From: Couchioplanes caeruleus
GTDB lineage: Bacteria > Actinomycetota > Actinomycetes > Mycobacteriales > Micromonosporaceae
Assembly (NCBI RefSeq): GCF_023499255.1
Contig: NZ_CP092183.1
Coordinates: 3,778,501 to 3,842,500, forward strand
DNA: 64,000 bases
Direction: 5' to 3'
Of this stretch, positions 26,248 through 35,060 are shown in pieces. Position numbers and translations under genes: made by a program. The notes below the pieces were generated by a model. That model saw nothing but the letters and a program-made list of their open reading frames with translations, was not told the origin of the DNA and did no database searches. The stretch's first letter is position 1, and every line of letters starts with the position of its first letter.

Positions 26248-26961
26248 TCACGCCAGCAGCTGCTCGCGCATCGTCCTGCCCGGGTTGAAGCCGCCCGCGA
26301 TCCGGTTGGCCGTCAGGTCGTACACGTCGACGGTGTTGTTGCGCCGCATCAGCTCCCGTACCGGTGGCGGCAACGGCGGCGGGTCGTCCATCGCCGCGCG
26401 CAGGTCCCGGGCGGCCGTGATCAGCCCGTTGGCCAGCGCGGCGGCATCGGTGTCCACGCGGACGAGGCCGAACTCCCAGCCGGCGACGGTCAGGTCGAGG
26501 ACTTCGAACAGATGCCCGAGCAGCGGGTACGGATCGAGCACCCGTACCGTCCGCCGCGCCTGCCCACCCACGGCCGTGACGGCCCCGCTCACCTGAATGT
26601 ACGGATGAAGCCCGCCGGGAAGCGCGAACAGCGGCCACCGCAACGCGCCCCCGGCGGCCCGCCACAACGGCCGATAGTTGCGCCGGTCCACAGTGACCGG
26701 GTGACCGGTCCGCCGGTAGAGGTCAGCGGCCTGCGCGAGCAGGTCGGCGTGGGCGGCGTCGGCGAACTCCCGCAGCACGGCGTCCGCGACCACCAGCCCG
26801 TCGTCGCCCTCCAGCAGCGCGGCGACGGCGGCGGCCTGATCGGGGAACCGCGCCTGCACGTGCGGGCCGAACCGCTGCCGGAGATCCTGCAGCAACGCCG
26901 CCTGCCGGCCCGGGTCGTGCTCGACCTGCCGCCTGCCGGACCCCCGCCGGAACCACCGCAT
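26248..26961 (-). CDS. Hypothetical protein, 237 aa
   Basis: I do not recognise a family. The protein is soluble. The first 110 residues are helical and charged; the middle (about 115-180) is beta-rich with a repeated R-W-P-L-F-A-L-P-G-G-L-H-P-Y-I and R-V-L-D-P-Y-P-L-L-G-H-L-F-E pattern; the end has a P-P-P-L-P-P-P stretch and R-R-N-N-T-V-D-V-Y-D-L. The start has GAGGCGAC as ribosome binding site. Its end is 12 nt from the convergent alpha-galactosidase stop. Base composition and codon use match the neighbours, so it looks like a resident gene. Confidence 0.7.
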   Translation of the reverse strand: MRWFRRGSGRRQVEHDPGRQAALLQDLRQRFGPHVQARFPDQAAAVAALLEGDDGLVVADAVLREFADAAHADLLAQAADLYRRTGHPVTVDRRNYRPLWRAAGGALRWPLFALPGGLHPYIQVSGAVTAVGGQARRTVRVLDPYPLLGHLFEVLDLTVAGWEFGLVRVDTDAAALANGLITAARDLRAAMDDPPPLPPPVRELMRRNNTVDVYDLTANRIAGGFNPGRTMREQLLA

Positions 26962-27050
26962 GTCGCCTCATCTCCGCTGCCGCCTGACGAACCCGGCCAT
27001 GCTAGTGGAGATCACCCCGCGGTGACGCCCCGGCGCTCTACTGTGCCGGG

Positions 27051-27257
27051 ATGGAGATCTTGTCGTTCGACGGGCCGGCGGCACGGCCGATGGAGGCGTT
27101 CGGCAGCGTCGGGGTGACCGCGCAGGTGCTGGTGAAGCGCGGAGCGGCGGTGGTCACCGTGCTGCGTGTGGCCGCCGCGGCGACGTCGGCCGGCACCGCG
27201 CACCGGTCGACCAGCTCCTGGTGGTGACACGAGGCCGCGGTGGTCGAGGTCGCCTGA
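27051..27257 (+). pseudogene. Decayed cupin-domain gene (frameshift plus internal deletion)
   Basis: The open frame from ATG 27051 encodes 58 residues to a TGA at 27225. Its first ~43 residues look like the start of a small cupin protein (M-E-I-L-S-F-D-G-P-A, then A-V-V-T-V-L-R-V-A). From 27179 the cupin signature continues in a different frame (G-D-V-G-R-H-R-A-P-V-D-Q-L-L-V-V), and after the stop the original frame resumes with H-E-A-A-V-V-E-V-A and a TGA at 27255-27257, which looks like a cupin C-terminus. So one frameshift and loss of the central barrel strands are inferred. A TACTGT hexamer lies 6 nt before the ATG, a surviving leaderless promoter. Intact relatives would be about 110 residues. 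Confidence 0.5.
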
Positions 27258-27319
27258 CCGTGGGCTCGTTTGTCCTGGCCGGCCGCGGGTAGCTGGTGAG
27301 GTGACGAGGGGAGACGCCG

Positions 27320-27691
27320 ATGACCCGCCGCGCCGTCACGATGATCAGGCTCACCGAGACCGGTCACCGCACCGCCGCGCCCGGCCGCATCCTCGGCTGC
27401 CGGGTCACCGACCGTGACGGCAACCCGCTCGGCACGGTGGACGACCTCCTCGTCGACGCCGAGGCGCAACGGCTGCGGCTGATCAGCGTCGAGCACGGCG
27501 GCGTCGTCGGCTTCGGCGCGACGCCGTCGTTCATCCCGGTCGAGGCCGTGGACGAGGTCACGGGCGAGGGGATCCGCATCGCGCTGCCCAGCGCCCAGGT
27601 CGCGGACGCGCCGCTCTACGACCCGACCGTCATGGGGCCGCGCGAGTTCTGCGAAACCCTGTACGGCTACTACGGCTGCCGAGCGGCCTGA
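27320..27691 (+). CDS. PRC-barrel domain protein
   Basis: A 123-residue protein with a PRC-barrel fold: G-R-I-L-G-C-R-V-T-D-R-D-G-N-P-L-G-T-V-D-D-L-L-V-D is the classic opening strand-turn, followed by R-L-I-S-V-E-H-G and F-I-P-V-E-A-V. PRC-barrels occur in RNA-processing and photosynthetic reaction-centre proteins and in many stress-linked actinobacterial proteins; here the partner is unknown. The tail has D-P-T-V and a Y-G-Y-Y-G-C end. ATG 27320 follows GAGGGGA. The downstream acyl-CoA dehydrogenase is convergent, 20 nt away. Confidence 0.85.
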   Translation: MTRRAVTMIRLTETGHRTAAPGRILGCRVTDRDGNPLGTVDDLLVDAEAQRLRLISVEHGGVVGFGATPSFIPVEAVDEVTGEGIRIALPSAQVADAPLYDPTVMGPREFCETLYGYYGCRAA

Positions 27692-27711
27692 GCCGCGGGC
27701 CGCCGGCCCCG

Positions 27712-28863
27712 TCAGACGAAGGCGCTCAGCCCCGTCACCGCGCGCCCCACGATCAGGCTGTTGATCTCGCGGGTGCCCTCGTACGAGTACAGCGCCTCGG
27801 CGTCCGCGACGAAGCGGCCGATGTCGTAGTCGAGCACGATGCCGTTGCCCGCGAGCAGCTCCCGGGCCCAGCCGACCACCTCGCGCATCCGGGTCGTGGT
27901 GTACGCCTTCGCCAGCGCCGAGTGCTCGTCGCGGAACTCGCCCGCGTCCTGCAGCTGGGCGAGGCGGACGCACATGCCGAGCGAGCCGGTCACGTTGCCG
28001 AGCATGCGCACGAGCAGGTCCTGGACCAGCTGGAACTTGCCGATCGGGCGGCCGAACTGCTCGCGTTGCTTGGCGTACTCCAGGGCGATCTCGTACGCCG
28101 CCAGCATGACCCCCACCGCCTGCCAGGCCACCCCGCTGCGGGTCTGCCGCAGGATCTTCGCGGTGTCCTTGAAGGTACGGGCGTTCTGCAGCCGGTCGGC
28201 TTCCGGCACCACGCAGTCGGTGAGCGTGATGTCGGCGTTCTGCACGATGCGCAGCGCGATCTTGTTCTCGATCTTCGTGGCCGCGTACCCGGGATTGTCC
28301 TTGCCGACGACGAAGCCCTTGACCTGGTTGTCCTGTTCGTCGCGGGCCCAGACCACGATGAGGTCGGCGAACGTGGCGTTGCCGATCCAGCGCTTGCTGC
28401 CGTTGAGCACCCAGTGGTCGCCGTCGCGGCGGGCCGTGGTGCGCAGGCCGGCCGCCACGTCGGAGCCGCCGGTGGGTTCGGTGAGCGCGAAGGCGCCGAT
28501 CTGGTCGAACGTGGTCATCCGTGGCAGCCAGCGTTCCTGCTGCTCCGGCGAGCCGCACGTCTCGATGCTGCCCATCGCCAGGCCCGAGTGCACGCCGTAG
28601 AACGTGGCCATCGAGGCGTCGGCGTGTGCCATCTCCAGCGCCAGCCAGCCCGAGCAGAGGTTGGAGTACGTCTTCCCGGCCAGCCCCAGGCCGGCGTACC
28701 CCTTGATCAGCTGGAACGGGAACTCGGCGCGCGCCCAGTGGTCGTTGGCGATGGGGATCACCTCGGCCGCGAGGAAGTCGCGGACCCGGGCCACGGTGTC
28801 GGCCTCCTCCCGGCTCAACAGGTCCTGGAAGCGGTAGAGGTCACCCACGAGCAGCTCGGACAT
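27712..28863 (-). CDS. Acyl-CoA dehydrogenase (glutaryl-CoA dehydrogenase-like)
   Basis: A 383-residue FAD enzyme that oxidises an acyl-CoA to the enoyl-CoA. The F-A-L-T-E-P-T-G-G-S-D FAD/substrate signature and R-W-I-G-N-A lie in the first half; R-E-Q-F-G-R-P-I-G-K-F-Q-L-V-Q and the catalytic Glu in Y-S-Y-E-G-T-R-E-I-N are in the second. The latter sequence and the short N-terminus fit the glutaryl-CoA dehydrogenase subgroup, but Arg and Tyr residues that recognise glutarate cannot be confirmed by eye, so the substrate stays open. ATG 28863 (M-S-E-L-L) is preferred to 28893. It is divergent from the glycyl-tRNA synthetase, with only 44 nt between starts. Confidence 0.9.
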   Translation of the reverse strand: MSELLVGDLYRFQDLLSREEADTVARVRDFLAAEVIPIANDHWARAEFPFQLIKGYAGLGLAGKTYSNLCSGWLALEMAHADASMATFYGVHSGLAMGSIETCGSPEQQERWLPRMTTFDQIGAFALTEPTGGSDVAAGLRTTARRDGDHWVLNGSKRWIGNATFADLIVVWARDEQDNQVKGFVVGKDNPGYAATKIENKIALRIVQNADITLTDCVVPEADRLQNARTFKDTAKILRQTRSGVAWQAVGVMLAAYEIALEYAKQREQFGRPIGKFQLVQDLLVRMLGNVTGSLGMCVRLAQLQDAGEFRDEHSALAKAYTTTRMREVVGWARELLAGNGIVLDYDIGRFVADAEALYSYEGTREINSLIVGRAVTGLSAFV

Positions 28864-28907
28864 AATCGCCTCATACCCGCAGGCGGCGCTCATTAGACTT
28901 CCGCCTC

Positions 28908-31871
28908 ATGCTCACCATGCAGGACGCGCTCGCCCGGCTCACCGCGTACTGGAGCGACCAGGGCTGCCTGGTCGTCCAGCCGATGAACACCGAGGTGGGG
29001 GCGGGCACGCTGAACCCGGCCACGTTCCTGCGGGTGCTGGGGCCCGAACCGTGGCGGGTGGTGTACCCGGAGCCGTCCGTGCGGCCCGACGACGCCCGGT
29101 ACGGCGAGAACCCGAACCGCCTGCAGACCCACACGCAGCTCCAGGTGGTGCTCAAGCCCGACCCGGGCAACCCGCAGGAGCTGTACCTGGGCAGTCTGGC
29201 CGCGCTCGGCATCGACGTCGCCGCCCACGACGTGCGCTTCGTCGAGGACAACTGGGCCTCGCCGGCGCTCGGCGCGTGGGGGCTGGGCTGGGAGGTGTGG
29301 CTCGACGGCCTGGAGATCACCCAGTTCACGTACTTCCAGCAGGCCGGCGGGCTCGAGCTCGACCCGGTCTCGGTGGAGATCACGTACGGCGTCGAGCGCA
29401 TCATCATGGCGCTGCAGGGCGTCACCCACTTCGCCGACATCGAGTACGCGCCCGGCGTCAGCTACGGCGAGGTCTTCGGCCAGGCCGAGTACGAGATGTC
29501 GCGCTACTACCTGGACGACGCGGACGTGGCGGCCAACCGCCGGCTGCTCGAGCTGTACGCGGGCGAGGCGCAGCGGATGATCGACGCCGGCCTGCCGGTG
29601 CCCGCGCACACGTACGTCCTCAAGTGCTCGCAGGCGTTCAACGTGCTGGACGCCCGCGGCGCCGTCTCCACCGCCGACCGGGCCGCCGAGTTCGCCCGGA
29701 TGCGCCGCCTCGCGGGTGACGTCGCCCGCCTGTGGAGAGCCCGCCGGGAAGAGCTCGGGCACCCTCTCGGCCAGGCGGAGCCGCTCCCGGAGGCGGCGGT
29801 GCCGTCGGCCGCGCCCGCCCCGGCCGGCGAGGACCGCGCCCGGACGCTCGTCTTCGAGATCGGCACCGAGGAGATGCCGCCGTCCGAGGCCCGCATGGCC
29901 CGTGAGCAACTCCGGCGCGACCTCACCGAGCAGCTGGGCCGGACCCGGCTCGCGCACGGCGACGTCCGCGTGCACGCCACCCCGCGCCGGCTCGTCGCGG
30001 TGGTCACCGGTGTGGCCGCGCGCGAGGAGGACCACACGCACACCGTGAAGGGGCCGCGGGAGGGCGCGCCGCAGCAGGCCCGGGAAGGCTTCGCGCGTTC
30101 TCAGGGCGTACCCGTGGACGCGCTGGAGACGGCCGACGTGGGTGGCGTCGCCCATCTGGTGGTCCGGCGGCACGTCGCGGGCGGCGCGGCACCCGCCGTG
30201 CTCGGCCCGGTGCTCGCGCGGGCCGTCGCCGGCCTGCGTTCGGCGAAGAACATGCGCTGGAACGACCCCCGGCTGACCTTCACCCGCCCGGTCCGCTGGC
30301 TGGTCGCGCTCTGGGGGGACGAGATCGTGCCGGTCGCGGTGGGCGCACTGGAAGCGGGCCGCGAGACCCGCGTGCTGCGCACCGCCCAGACACCGCTGCT
30401 GCGCGTCGCGTCCGCGGAGACGTTCATGGAGACCATCTCGGTCAACGGGATCGTCGCCGACCCGGACGACCGGCGCGAGCTGATCATCTCCGGGGCCCAG
30501 GACCTCGTGTACGGCGAGGGCCGCGTCGACGTGGTGGCCGAGGACGCGCTCGTCGACCAGATCAGCTACCTCGTCGAGCAGCCCATCCCGCTGCTGGGCC
30601 GTTTCGACGAAGGCTATCTGGAGCTGCCGGCCGCCGTGCTGACCACGGTGATGCGCAAACACCAGAGATACCTTCCCGTACGCGACGACGCCGGCGCCCT
30701 GCTCCCGATGTTCGTGACGGTCGCCAACGGGCCGGTCGACGTGGACGTGGTCCGCGCCGGCAACGAGGCGGTGCTGCGCGCCCGCTACGAGGACGCGGCG
30801 TTCTTCTACCGCGCCGACCGCGAGACGCCGGTCGCCGCCATGCGGGAGAAGCTGCACCGGCTCACCTTCACCGACAAGCTGGGCTCGATGGCCGATCGCG
30901 CGGCCCGCATCGCCTCGCTGAGCGCGCTGCTCGCCACGGCGGCGGGCGTGTCCGGGGCCGATGCCGGGATCACCGCCCGGGCCGGCGAGCTGGTCAAGTT
31001 CGACCTCGGCTCCCATCTGGTCACCGAGATGACCAGCCTCGCGGGCGTGATGGCCCGCGACTACGCCATCCACGCGGGTGAGCACCCGGACGTGGCGCAG
31101 GCGGTCTACGAGGCCGAACTGCCCCGCCAGACCGGCGACGACCTGCCCGATTCCGTACCCGGGGCGCTGCTGTCGCTGGCGGACCGCCTCGACCTGGTCG
31201 CGGGCCTCGCGGCGACGGCCGGCCTGCCGACCGGCAGCAGCGACCCGTTCGCGGTACGCCGGGCCGTCCTCGGCCTGCTCGCCGTGCACCGCGCCCACCC
31301 CGACCTGTCGGCGATCGACCTCTTCGAGGCCCTGGACCGGGCGGCGACGCTGCAACCGGTCCCGGCCGGCCCCGAGGTGACGGCCGAGGTGCGCGACTTC
31401 CTCACCCGCCGCCTCGAACAGGTCCTCACCGAGGAGGGTCACCCGGTCGACCGCGTCCGTGCGGTGCTGCCCCACGCCGGCCGCCCGTCGGTGGCGGACC
31501 GTCTCCTGGCCCAGCTCGGCCGCCTGGTCGCCGACGACACCTTCCGGGCTCTGACGGAGGCCATCCAACGGGCCCGCCGCATCGTCCCGGCCGGTACGGC
31601 CGCCTCGTACGACCCGGCGCAGCTGAAGGAGCCGGCGGAGGTGGCGCTGCACGAGGCGGTGTCCTCGGTCCGGGAGCGGCTCGACGGGCGTGCCGACCTC
31701 GGATGGTTCACGGAGGTGGCGGGGGTGCTGACCGCGCCGGTCACCACCTTCTTCGCGGAGGTGTACGTGATGGCCGACGAGCCCGCGGTCCGGGCGGCCC
31801 GGCTGGGGTTGCTGGCCGAGGTGCGCGACCTGGGGGAGGGGCTGCTGGACTGGACGCAGCTGCGGCTCTGA
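28908..31871 (+). CDS. glyS: Glycyl-tRNA synthetase, fused alpha and beta chains
   Basis: A 987-residue enzyme that charges tRNA-Gly. Residues 1 to about 285 match the catalytic alpha subunit (L-T-x-Y-W-x-x-Q-G-C, then R-P-D-D-A-R-Y-G-E-N-P-N-R, then Q-V-V-L-K-P-D-P, motif 3-like G-V-E-R-I). A short Pro/Ala-rich linker leads to the beta subunit from about residue 305, opening L-V-F-E-I-G-T-E-E-M-P and containing the V-x-x-N-x-M-R-W stretch, the D-K-L-G-S-M HD-like domain and the helical tRNA-binding tail. In most bacteria with this type the chains are separate; many actinobacteria use the unrelated single-chain enzyme instead. TAGACT lies 8 nt before the ATG with no ribosome binding site, suggesting a near-leaderless mRNA. 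M4 is an alternative start. Confidence 0.95.
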   Translation: MLTMQDALARLTAYWSDQGCLVVQPMNTEVGAGTLNPATFLRVLGPEPWRVVYPEPSVRPDDARYGENPNRLQTHTQLQVVLKPDPGNPQELYLGSLAALGIDVAAHDVRFVEDNWASPALGAWGLGWEVWLDGLEITQFTYFQQAGGLELDPVSVEITYGVERIIMALQGVTHFADIEYAPGVSYGEVFGQAEYEMSRYYLDDADVAANRRLLELYAGEAQRMIDAGLPVPAHTYVLKCSQAFNVLDARGAVSTADRAAEFARMRRLAGDVARLWRARREELGHPLGQAEPLPEAAVPSAAPAPAGEDRARTLVFEIGTEEMPPSEARMAREQLRRDLTEQLGRTRLAHGDVRVHATPRRLVAVVTGVAAREEDHTHTVKGPREGAPQQAREGFARSQGVPVDALETADVGGVAHLVVRRHVAGGAAPAVLGPVLARAVAGLRSAKNMRWNDPRLTFTRPVRWLVALWGDEIVPVAVGALEAGRETRVLRTAQTPLLRVASAETFMETISVNGIVADPDDRRELIISGAQDLVYGEGRVDVVAEDALVDQISYLVEQPIPLLGRFDEGYLELPAAVLTTVMRKHQRYLPVRDDAGALLPMFVTVANGPVDVDVVRAGNEAVLRARYEDAAFFYRADRETPVAAMREKLHRLTFTDKLGSMADRAARIASLSALLATAAGVSGADAGITARAGELVKFDLGSHLVTEMTSLAGVMARDYAIHAGEHPDVAQAVYEAELPRQTGDDLPDSVPGALLSLADRLDLVAGLAATAGLPTGSSDPFAVRRAVLGLLAVHRAHPDLSAIDLFEALDRAATLQPVPAGPEVTAEVRDFLTRRLEQVLTEEGHPVDRVRAVLPHAGRPSVADRLLAQLGRLVADDTFRALTEAIQRARRIVPAGTAASYDPAQLKEPAEVALHEAVSSVRERLDGRADLGWFTEVAGVLTAPVTTFFAEVYVMADEPAVRAARLGLLAEVRDLGEGLLDWTQLRL

Positions 31872-31874
31872 CCG

Positions 31875-32249
31875 TCAGTCGATGGTGAGGTCCGCGTACG
31901 CCCGCTGACCCGCCGTCACCGTCACCGTCACGCCCGCCGAAACGCGGTCCGCGTGCCGGGCCGCCAAGACGTACCGGCCGGGCATCAGCTGCCAGCGATA
32001 GTGGCCGGCGTCGTCGGTGCGGACCGCCTTCTCGGGTGCCGGGGGCGTGGAGGCCCCGGCCGCCGTCGGCACCACGAGCACGCCGGGCGCCGGACGCCCG
32101 GCGGTGGTGCGTACCGTGCCCGTGACCGTGCCCCACGGGGCGCTGCCCGCCGAGGGCCGGGGGTGATCGCGAGGAGCCGGTGCCGTCGTGCACGCGGCGA
32201 GTACTGCGATCGTCATGACGAGCACCGAGGCCCGTCCGATCCAGATCAC
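31875..32249 (-). CDS. Lipoprotein with carboxypeptidase-regulatory-like domain
   Basis: A 124-residue exported lipoprotein. The signal sequence ends in the lipobox V-L-A-A-C, so the mature N-terminal Cys is lipidated. A Pro-rich spacer is followed by a transthyretin/Cna-B-like beta-sandwich of about 75 residues: G-T-V-x-T-x-A-G-R-P-A-P-G-V-L-V, then D-D-A-G-H-Y-R-W-x-L-x-P-G-R-Y-V-L. Such domains are structural and bind or stabilise surface proteins. GTG 32249 has GGAGG 7 nt upstream and begins right at the hydrophobic segment, so the longer 134-residue frame is rejected. It lies 75 nt downstream of the protease gene on the same strand. Confidence 0.85.
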   Translation of the reverse strand: MIWIGRASVLVMTIAVLAACTTAPAPRDHPRPSAGSAPWGTVTGTVRTTAGRPAPGVLVVPTAAGASTPPAPEKAVRTDDAGHYRWQLMPGRYVLAARHADRVSAGVTVTVTAGQRAYADLTID

Positions 32250-32324
32250 GATGTCGCCTCCATCGTCCTGCGGACACACTGCGGTGAGGACGGGCCGGAC
32301 CCGCCCTCACCGGACCGGCCGTCG

Positions 32325-33284
32325 CTACGGCTGGTTCACCCAGTAGTTGATGAAGGACATGACATCCGGAGTGAACCGGGTGCCGCTGTTCTGGTTGTTG
32401 ACCGCTCCGTTGGTGTGGATGCCGGTCACGCACCAGCCGCCGCAGAGCCCGGCCGTGGTGGAGTTGTAGTGATAGAGAGGCGAGCCGCTCTGGCCGTTGT
32501 AGGTGTCGATCTGGTACGACAGGCGGGTCGCGGACTGGCTGGAGATCGGGTCGCCGTCCCACCACATCGTCGCGTACGGCTTGTCGCCGGGGTAGCCCTC
32601 GACGTAGAAGTACTGCCCGGTCAGGGTCTCACCGGTGTTGTACCACCAGCCGAACCAGCCGACGGTGTTGCCGATGTCGCAGGTCAGCTTGACCAGCCCG
32701 TAGTCGTAGTCCGGTGACCCGGTGGAGATCCAGTTCGACGTGGTCCACACGTCGTTGATGCCCCCGCTGCACGACCCGTACGGCTGACTGGTGCCGTTCT
32801 TGCCGGGCACCGCCGTGTACGAGGTCACCCAGCCGCCCTCGTACACGCAGTGGCCCGCGGTCACCACGACGTCGCGGCTGAGCATGAAGCCGGTGCACTG
32901 ACCCTGGTCGGTCGACAGGTAGACGATCGAGCGCCACGGGTAGTCCGCGGGCACGGACTCTCGCACCCGGTCGTCGCCGCCGATGACCGAGCCGGCCATG
33001 CCCGGGTCCGGCTTGACGGCGCCGGCCTGGGCGCCGGCCGCACGACCGGCCGCGCCCGCCGACGACTTCGACCGCGCGGCCGCGGCCAGCGACGGCGAGA
33101 TGGTGATCGTCCTGCCGGCACCGTTGACGATGGTGACGGCGCCGGCTCCGGCCGGCGCCGGCGCCGCGGCGTGGGCGCCGGCCGGAGCGGCGGCAACGGA
33201 CAGCGCGGTGGCGGCCATCACGCTCAGCGCGGCCACGCTCCCGCGACACCAGCGCGTCCACGCCTCACGATTTCCCGATCGCAT
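32325..33284 (-). CDS. Secreted trypsin-like (chymotrypsin-fold) serine endopeptidase
   Basis: A 319-residue exported protease of the V8/glutamyl-endopeptidase-like group. After a long signal peptide (to about residue 45) there is an Ala-rich propeptide of about 70 residues. The catalytic triad is visible: His in V-V-T-A-G-H-C-V, Asp in S-P-D-Y-D-Y-G-L-V-K-L, and Ser in G-Q-S-G-S-P-L. Several cysteines in the mature part suggest disulfides, and an aromatic cluster (W-F-G-W-W-Y) follows the Asp region. ATG 33284 has GGGGAG 6 nt upstream; the longer open frame is not needed. The lipoprotein gene downstream may be co-transcribed. Propeptide cleavage is inferred. Confidence 0.9.
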   Translation of the reverse strand: MRSGNREAWTRWCRGSVAALSVMAATALSVAAAPAGAHAAAPAPAGAGAVTIVNGAGRTITISPSLAAAARSKSSAGAAGRAAGAQAGAVKPDPGMAGSVIGGDDRVRESVPADYPWRSIVYLSTDQGQCTGFMLSRDVVVTAGHCVYEGGWVTSYTAVPGKNGTSQPYGSCSGGINDVWTTSNWISTGSPDYDYGLVKLTCDIGNTVGWFGWWYNTGETLTGQYFYVEGYPGDKPYATMWWDGDPISSQSATRLSYQIDTYNGQSGSPLYHYNSTTAGLCGGWCVTGIHTNGAVNNQNSGTRFTPDVMSFINYWVNQP

Positions 33285-33588
33285 AAGGGCTCCCCTCATT
33301 CGCCTCGTCCGGATCCATTTCCGGACCGCACCGTGGCTTTCACCACGCGAATGGGGGAAGTCAAATATCAATGGTGTGGAGCGACAACCGCCATGTCGAC
33401 AGCGAATCGTTTGCGACTGTTCGTATCTGGGAGCCGAGGTCGCGACTCCGCGCCCGTTTCCTGATCGCCACGCCCGGGCCGGGGATCACACGCTTCAGCA
33501 TGGCCGATCACCGGTGCCGGGTGATGAGTTCTGAGGCCCGCGCCCGTCATACCTGAGACCGGGCATGGTGAGGCGGAAGGATGGCGTG
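33285..33588. other. Intergenic region between protease and ECF sigma genes
   Basis: 304 nt without a supported gene. The part 33355-33380 is AT-rich; on the minus strand it offers TTGACT (33363 to 33358) as a possible -35 for the protease, with only a weak -10. The middle and right parts show no repeat or hairpin I would name. The promoter of the sigma gene must lie here but no element stands out. Confidence 0.4.
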
Positions 33589-34581
33589 ATGGCTGCGGAC
33601 GTACGGGTGAAGGAGCTCGACTTGAGCGGTATGGATGAGCCGGGCTTCTCCGGGATGGCGGAGCGGCACCGGCGGGAATTGCACGTGCACTGCTACCGGA
33701 TGCTCGGGTCGTTCGAGGATGCCGAGGACGCCGTGCAGGACACGTTCCTGCGGGCCTGGCGGCGCCGGGAGACCTTCGAGGGGCGGTCGACGTTCCGGGC
33801 GTGGCTGTACCGCGTCGCCACGAACGCGTGCCTGGACCTGCTCGCGAAGCGCCGCCCGGAGCCGGCGACCGGGGGTGAGGTGCGGTGGCTGCAGCCGTAC
33901 CCGGACCGGTTGCTCGACGAGGTGCCCGCGGGCGACGCGGACGGGCCCGAGGCGGCCGCCGTCGCGCGGGAGACGATCGAGCTGGCGTACCTGGTCGCGG
34001 TCCAGCACCTGGCGCCGCGGCCGCGGGCCGTGCTGATCCTGCGGGACGTGCTCGGGTGGCCGGCCAAGGAGGTCGCGGAGCTGCTCGGTGACTCGGTCAA
34101 CTCCGTGAACAGCGCGCTGCAGCGGGCCCGCAGCGGGATGCGGGAACATCTGCCCGCCGAACGGCAGGACTGGACCGGCGGCGGCGAGGAGGATGCCGGG
34201 ACCCGGGAGCTGGTGCGCCGCTTCACCGAGGCCAGTGTGGCCAAGGACGTCGGTGGGCTCGCCGCGCTGCTGCGCGACGACGTGCGCTGCTCGATGCCGC
34301 CCACGCCCGGACTGCACGTCGGCCGGGACGCGGTCGTGAACGACTGGCTCCGCGACGGCTTCGAGAGCCTCGGGGCGCTGCGGGCCGTGCCGGCCTCGGT
34401 GAACCGGCAGCCGGCCATCGGCTTCTACCTGTGGCGGGAGAGCGAGGGCGCGTACCTGCCGCTGACGCTCGACGTTCTGCGCGTCACCGGCGGGGCGGTC
34501 ACGGAGATCGTGACGTTCCACGCCGACCGGTTCGCGCGGCTCGGTCTCCCGGAGCGGCTGCCGGCGAAGGACGCGGCATGA
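33589..34581 (+). CDS. ECF sigma factor with C-terminal SnoaL-like domain
   Basis: A 330-residue extracytoplasmic-function sigma factor of the type that carries its own regulatory tail (ECF41/ECF56-like, SigX5 group). Region 2 is residues about 25-95 (H-C-Y-R-M-L-G-S-F-E-D-A-E-D-A-V-Q; W-L-Y-R-V-A-T-N-A-C-L-D), region 4 about 140-200 (P-R-P-R-A-V-L-I-L-R-D-V-L-G-W-P-A-K-E-V-A). Residues 205-325 are a SnoaL fold (L-V-R-R-F-T-E-A; D-V-R-C-S-M-P-P) which in this class binds the core and limits activity instead of an anti-sigma factor. ATG 33589 is chosen for its AAGGAT upstream. The stop overlaps the next gene by 4 nt. Confidence 0.92.
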   Translation: MAADVRVKELDLSGMDEPGFSGMAERHRRELHVHCYRMLGSFEDAEDAVQDTFLRAWRRRETFEGRSTFRAWLYRVATNACLDLLAKRRPEPATGGEVRWLQPYPDRLLDEVPAGDADGPEAAAVARETIELAYLVAVQHLAPRPRAVLILRDVLGWPAKEVAELLGDSVNSVNSALQRARSGMREHLPAERQDWTGGGEEDAGTRELVRRFTEASVAKDVGGLAALLRDDVRCSMPPTPGLHVGRDAVVNDWLRDGFESLGALRAVPASVNRQPAIGFYLWRESEGAYLPLTLDVLRVTGGAVTEIVTFHADRFARLGLPERLPAKDAA

Positions 34582-35060
34582 TTCGCCGGCTCGCTGTCAC
34601 CGGCGCCGCCGCCGCGGTCGCGGCCGCGGTGGTCACCACCCTCGCCGCGGCGCTCGCCCGGGCCGCCGGCGTGGACTTCGACGTGCCCGACGGCGGCGAG
34701 TCGATCCCGCTGCCCGGGTTCGCCGTGGTGACCGGCTTCTTCTCGGTGCTGGGCATCGTCATCGCCGGCGCTCTGCTGCGGTGGAGCGCCCGCCCGGCGC
34801 GGCGGTTCGTGGCGACGACTGTCTCGTTGACCGCCGTGTCCCTGGTCCCGCCCGTCCTGTCCGGCGCGGACGCCGCCACCGTCGTCACCCTGATCGGGCT
34901 GCACCTCGTCGCCGCGGCGGTGGTGATCCCGGCCCTGGCGCGCAGCCTGCCGCAGGCCCGCGTGGCGGGGGTCCGGCCATGGCCGTCGTCGATGTTTTCT
35001 GCGAGGATCGGGCCCGCGCGCAGCGGCGAAGGGGGCTCCAAGGATGGCCGAGCAGCATGA
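34578..35060 (+). CDS. Four-helix membrane protein (DUF6069-like)
   Basis: A 160-residue integral membrane protein with four hydrophobic segments (about 5-27, 45-68, 75-93, 98-122). The layout with a short extracellular loop V-D-F-D-V-P-D after helix one resembles the DUF6069 family that commonly follows ECF sigma genes of this class. It starts within the sigma factor stop (ATGA overlap), so it is translationally coupled. The C-terminal 35 residues after helix four lack coding character and overlap the start of the next gene by 17 nt. It may act as membrane partner or target of the sigma factor; that is an inference. Confidence 0.75.
   Translation: MIRRLAVTGAAAAVAAAVVTTLAAALARAAGVDFDVPDGGESIPLPGFAVVTGFFSVLGIVIAGALLRWSARPARRFVATTVSLTAVSLVPPVLSGADAATVVTLIGLHLVAAAVVIPALARSLPQARVAGVRPWPSSMFSARIGPARSGEGGSKDGRAA

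Noticed and set aside
28893-31652. Minus-strand open frame of about 900 codons over glyS
   Set aside because: It mirrors the tRNA synthetase gene and lacks any motif; the plus-strand protein is unmistakable.
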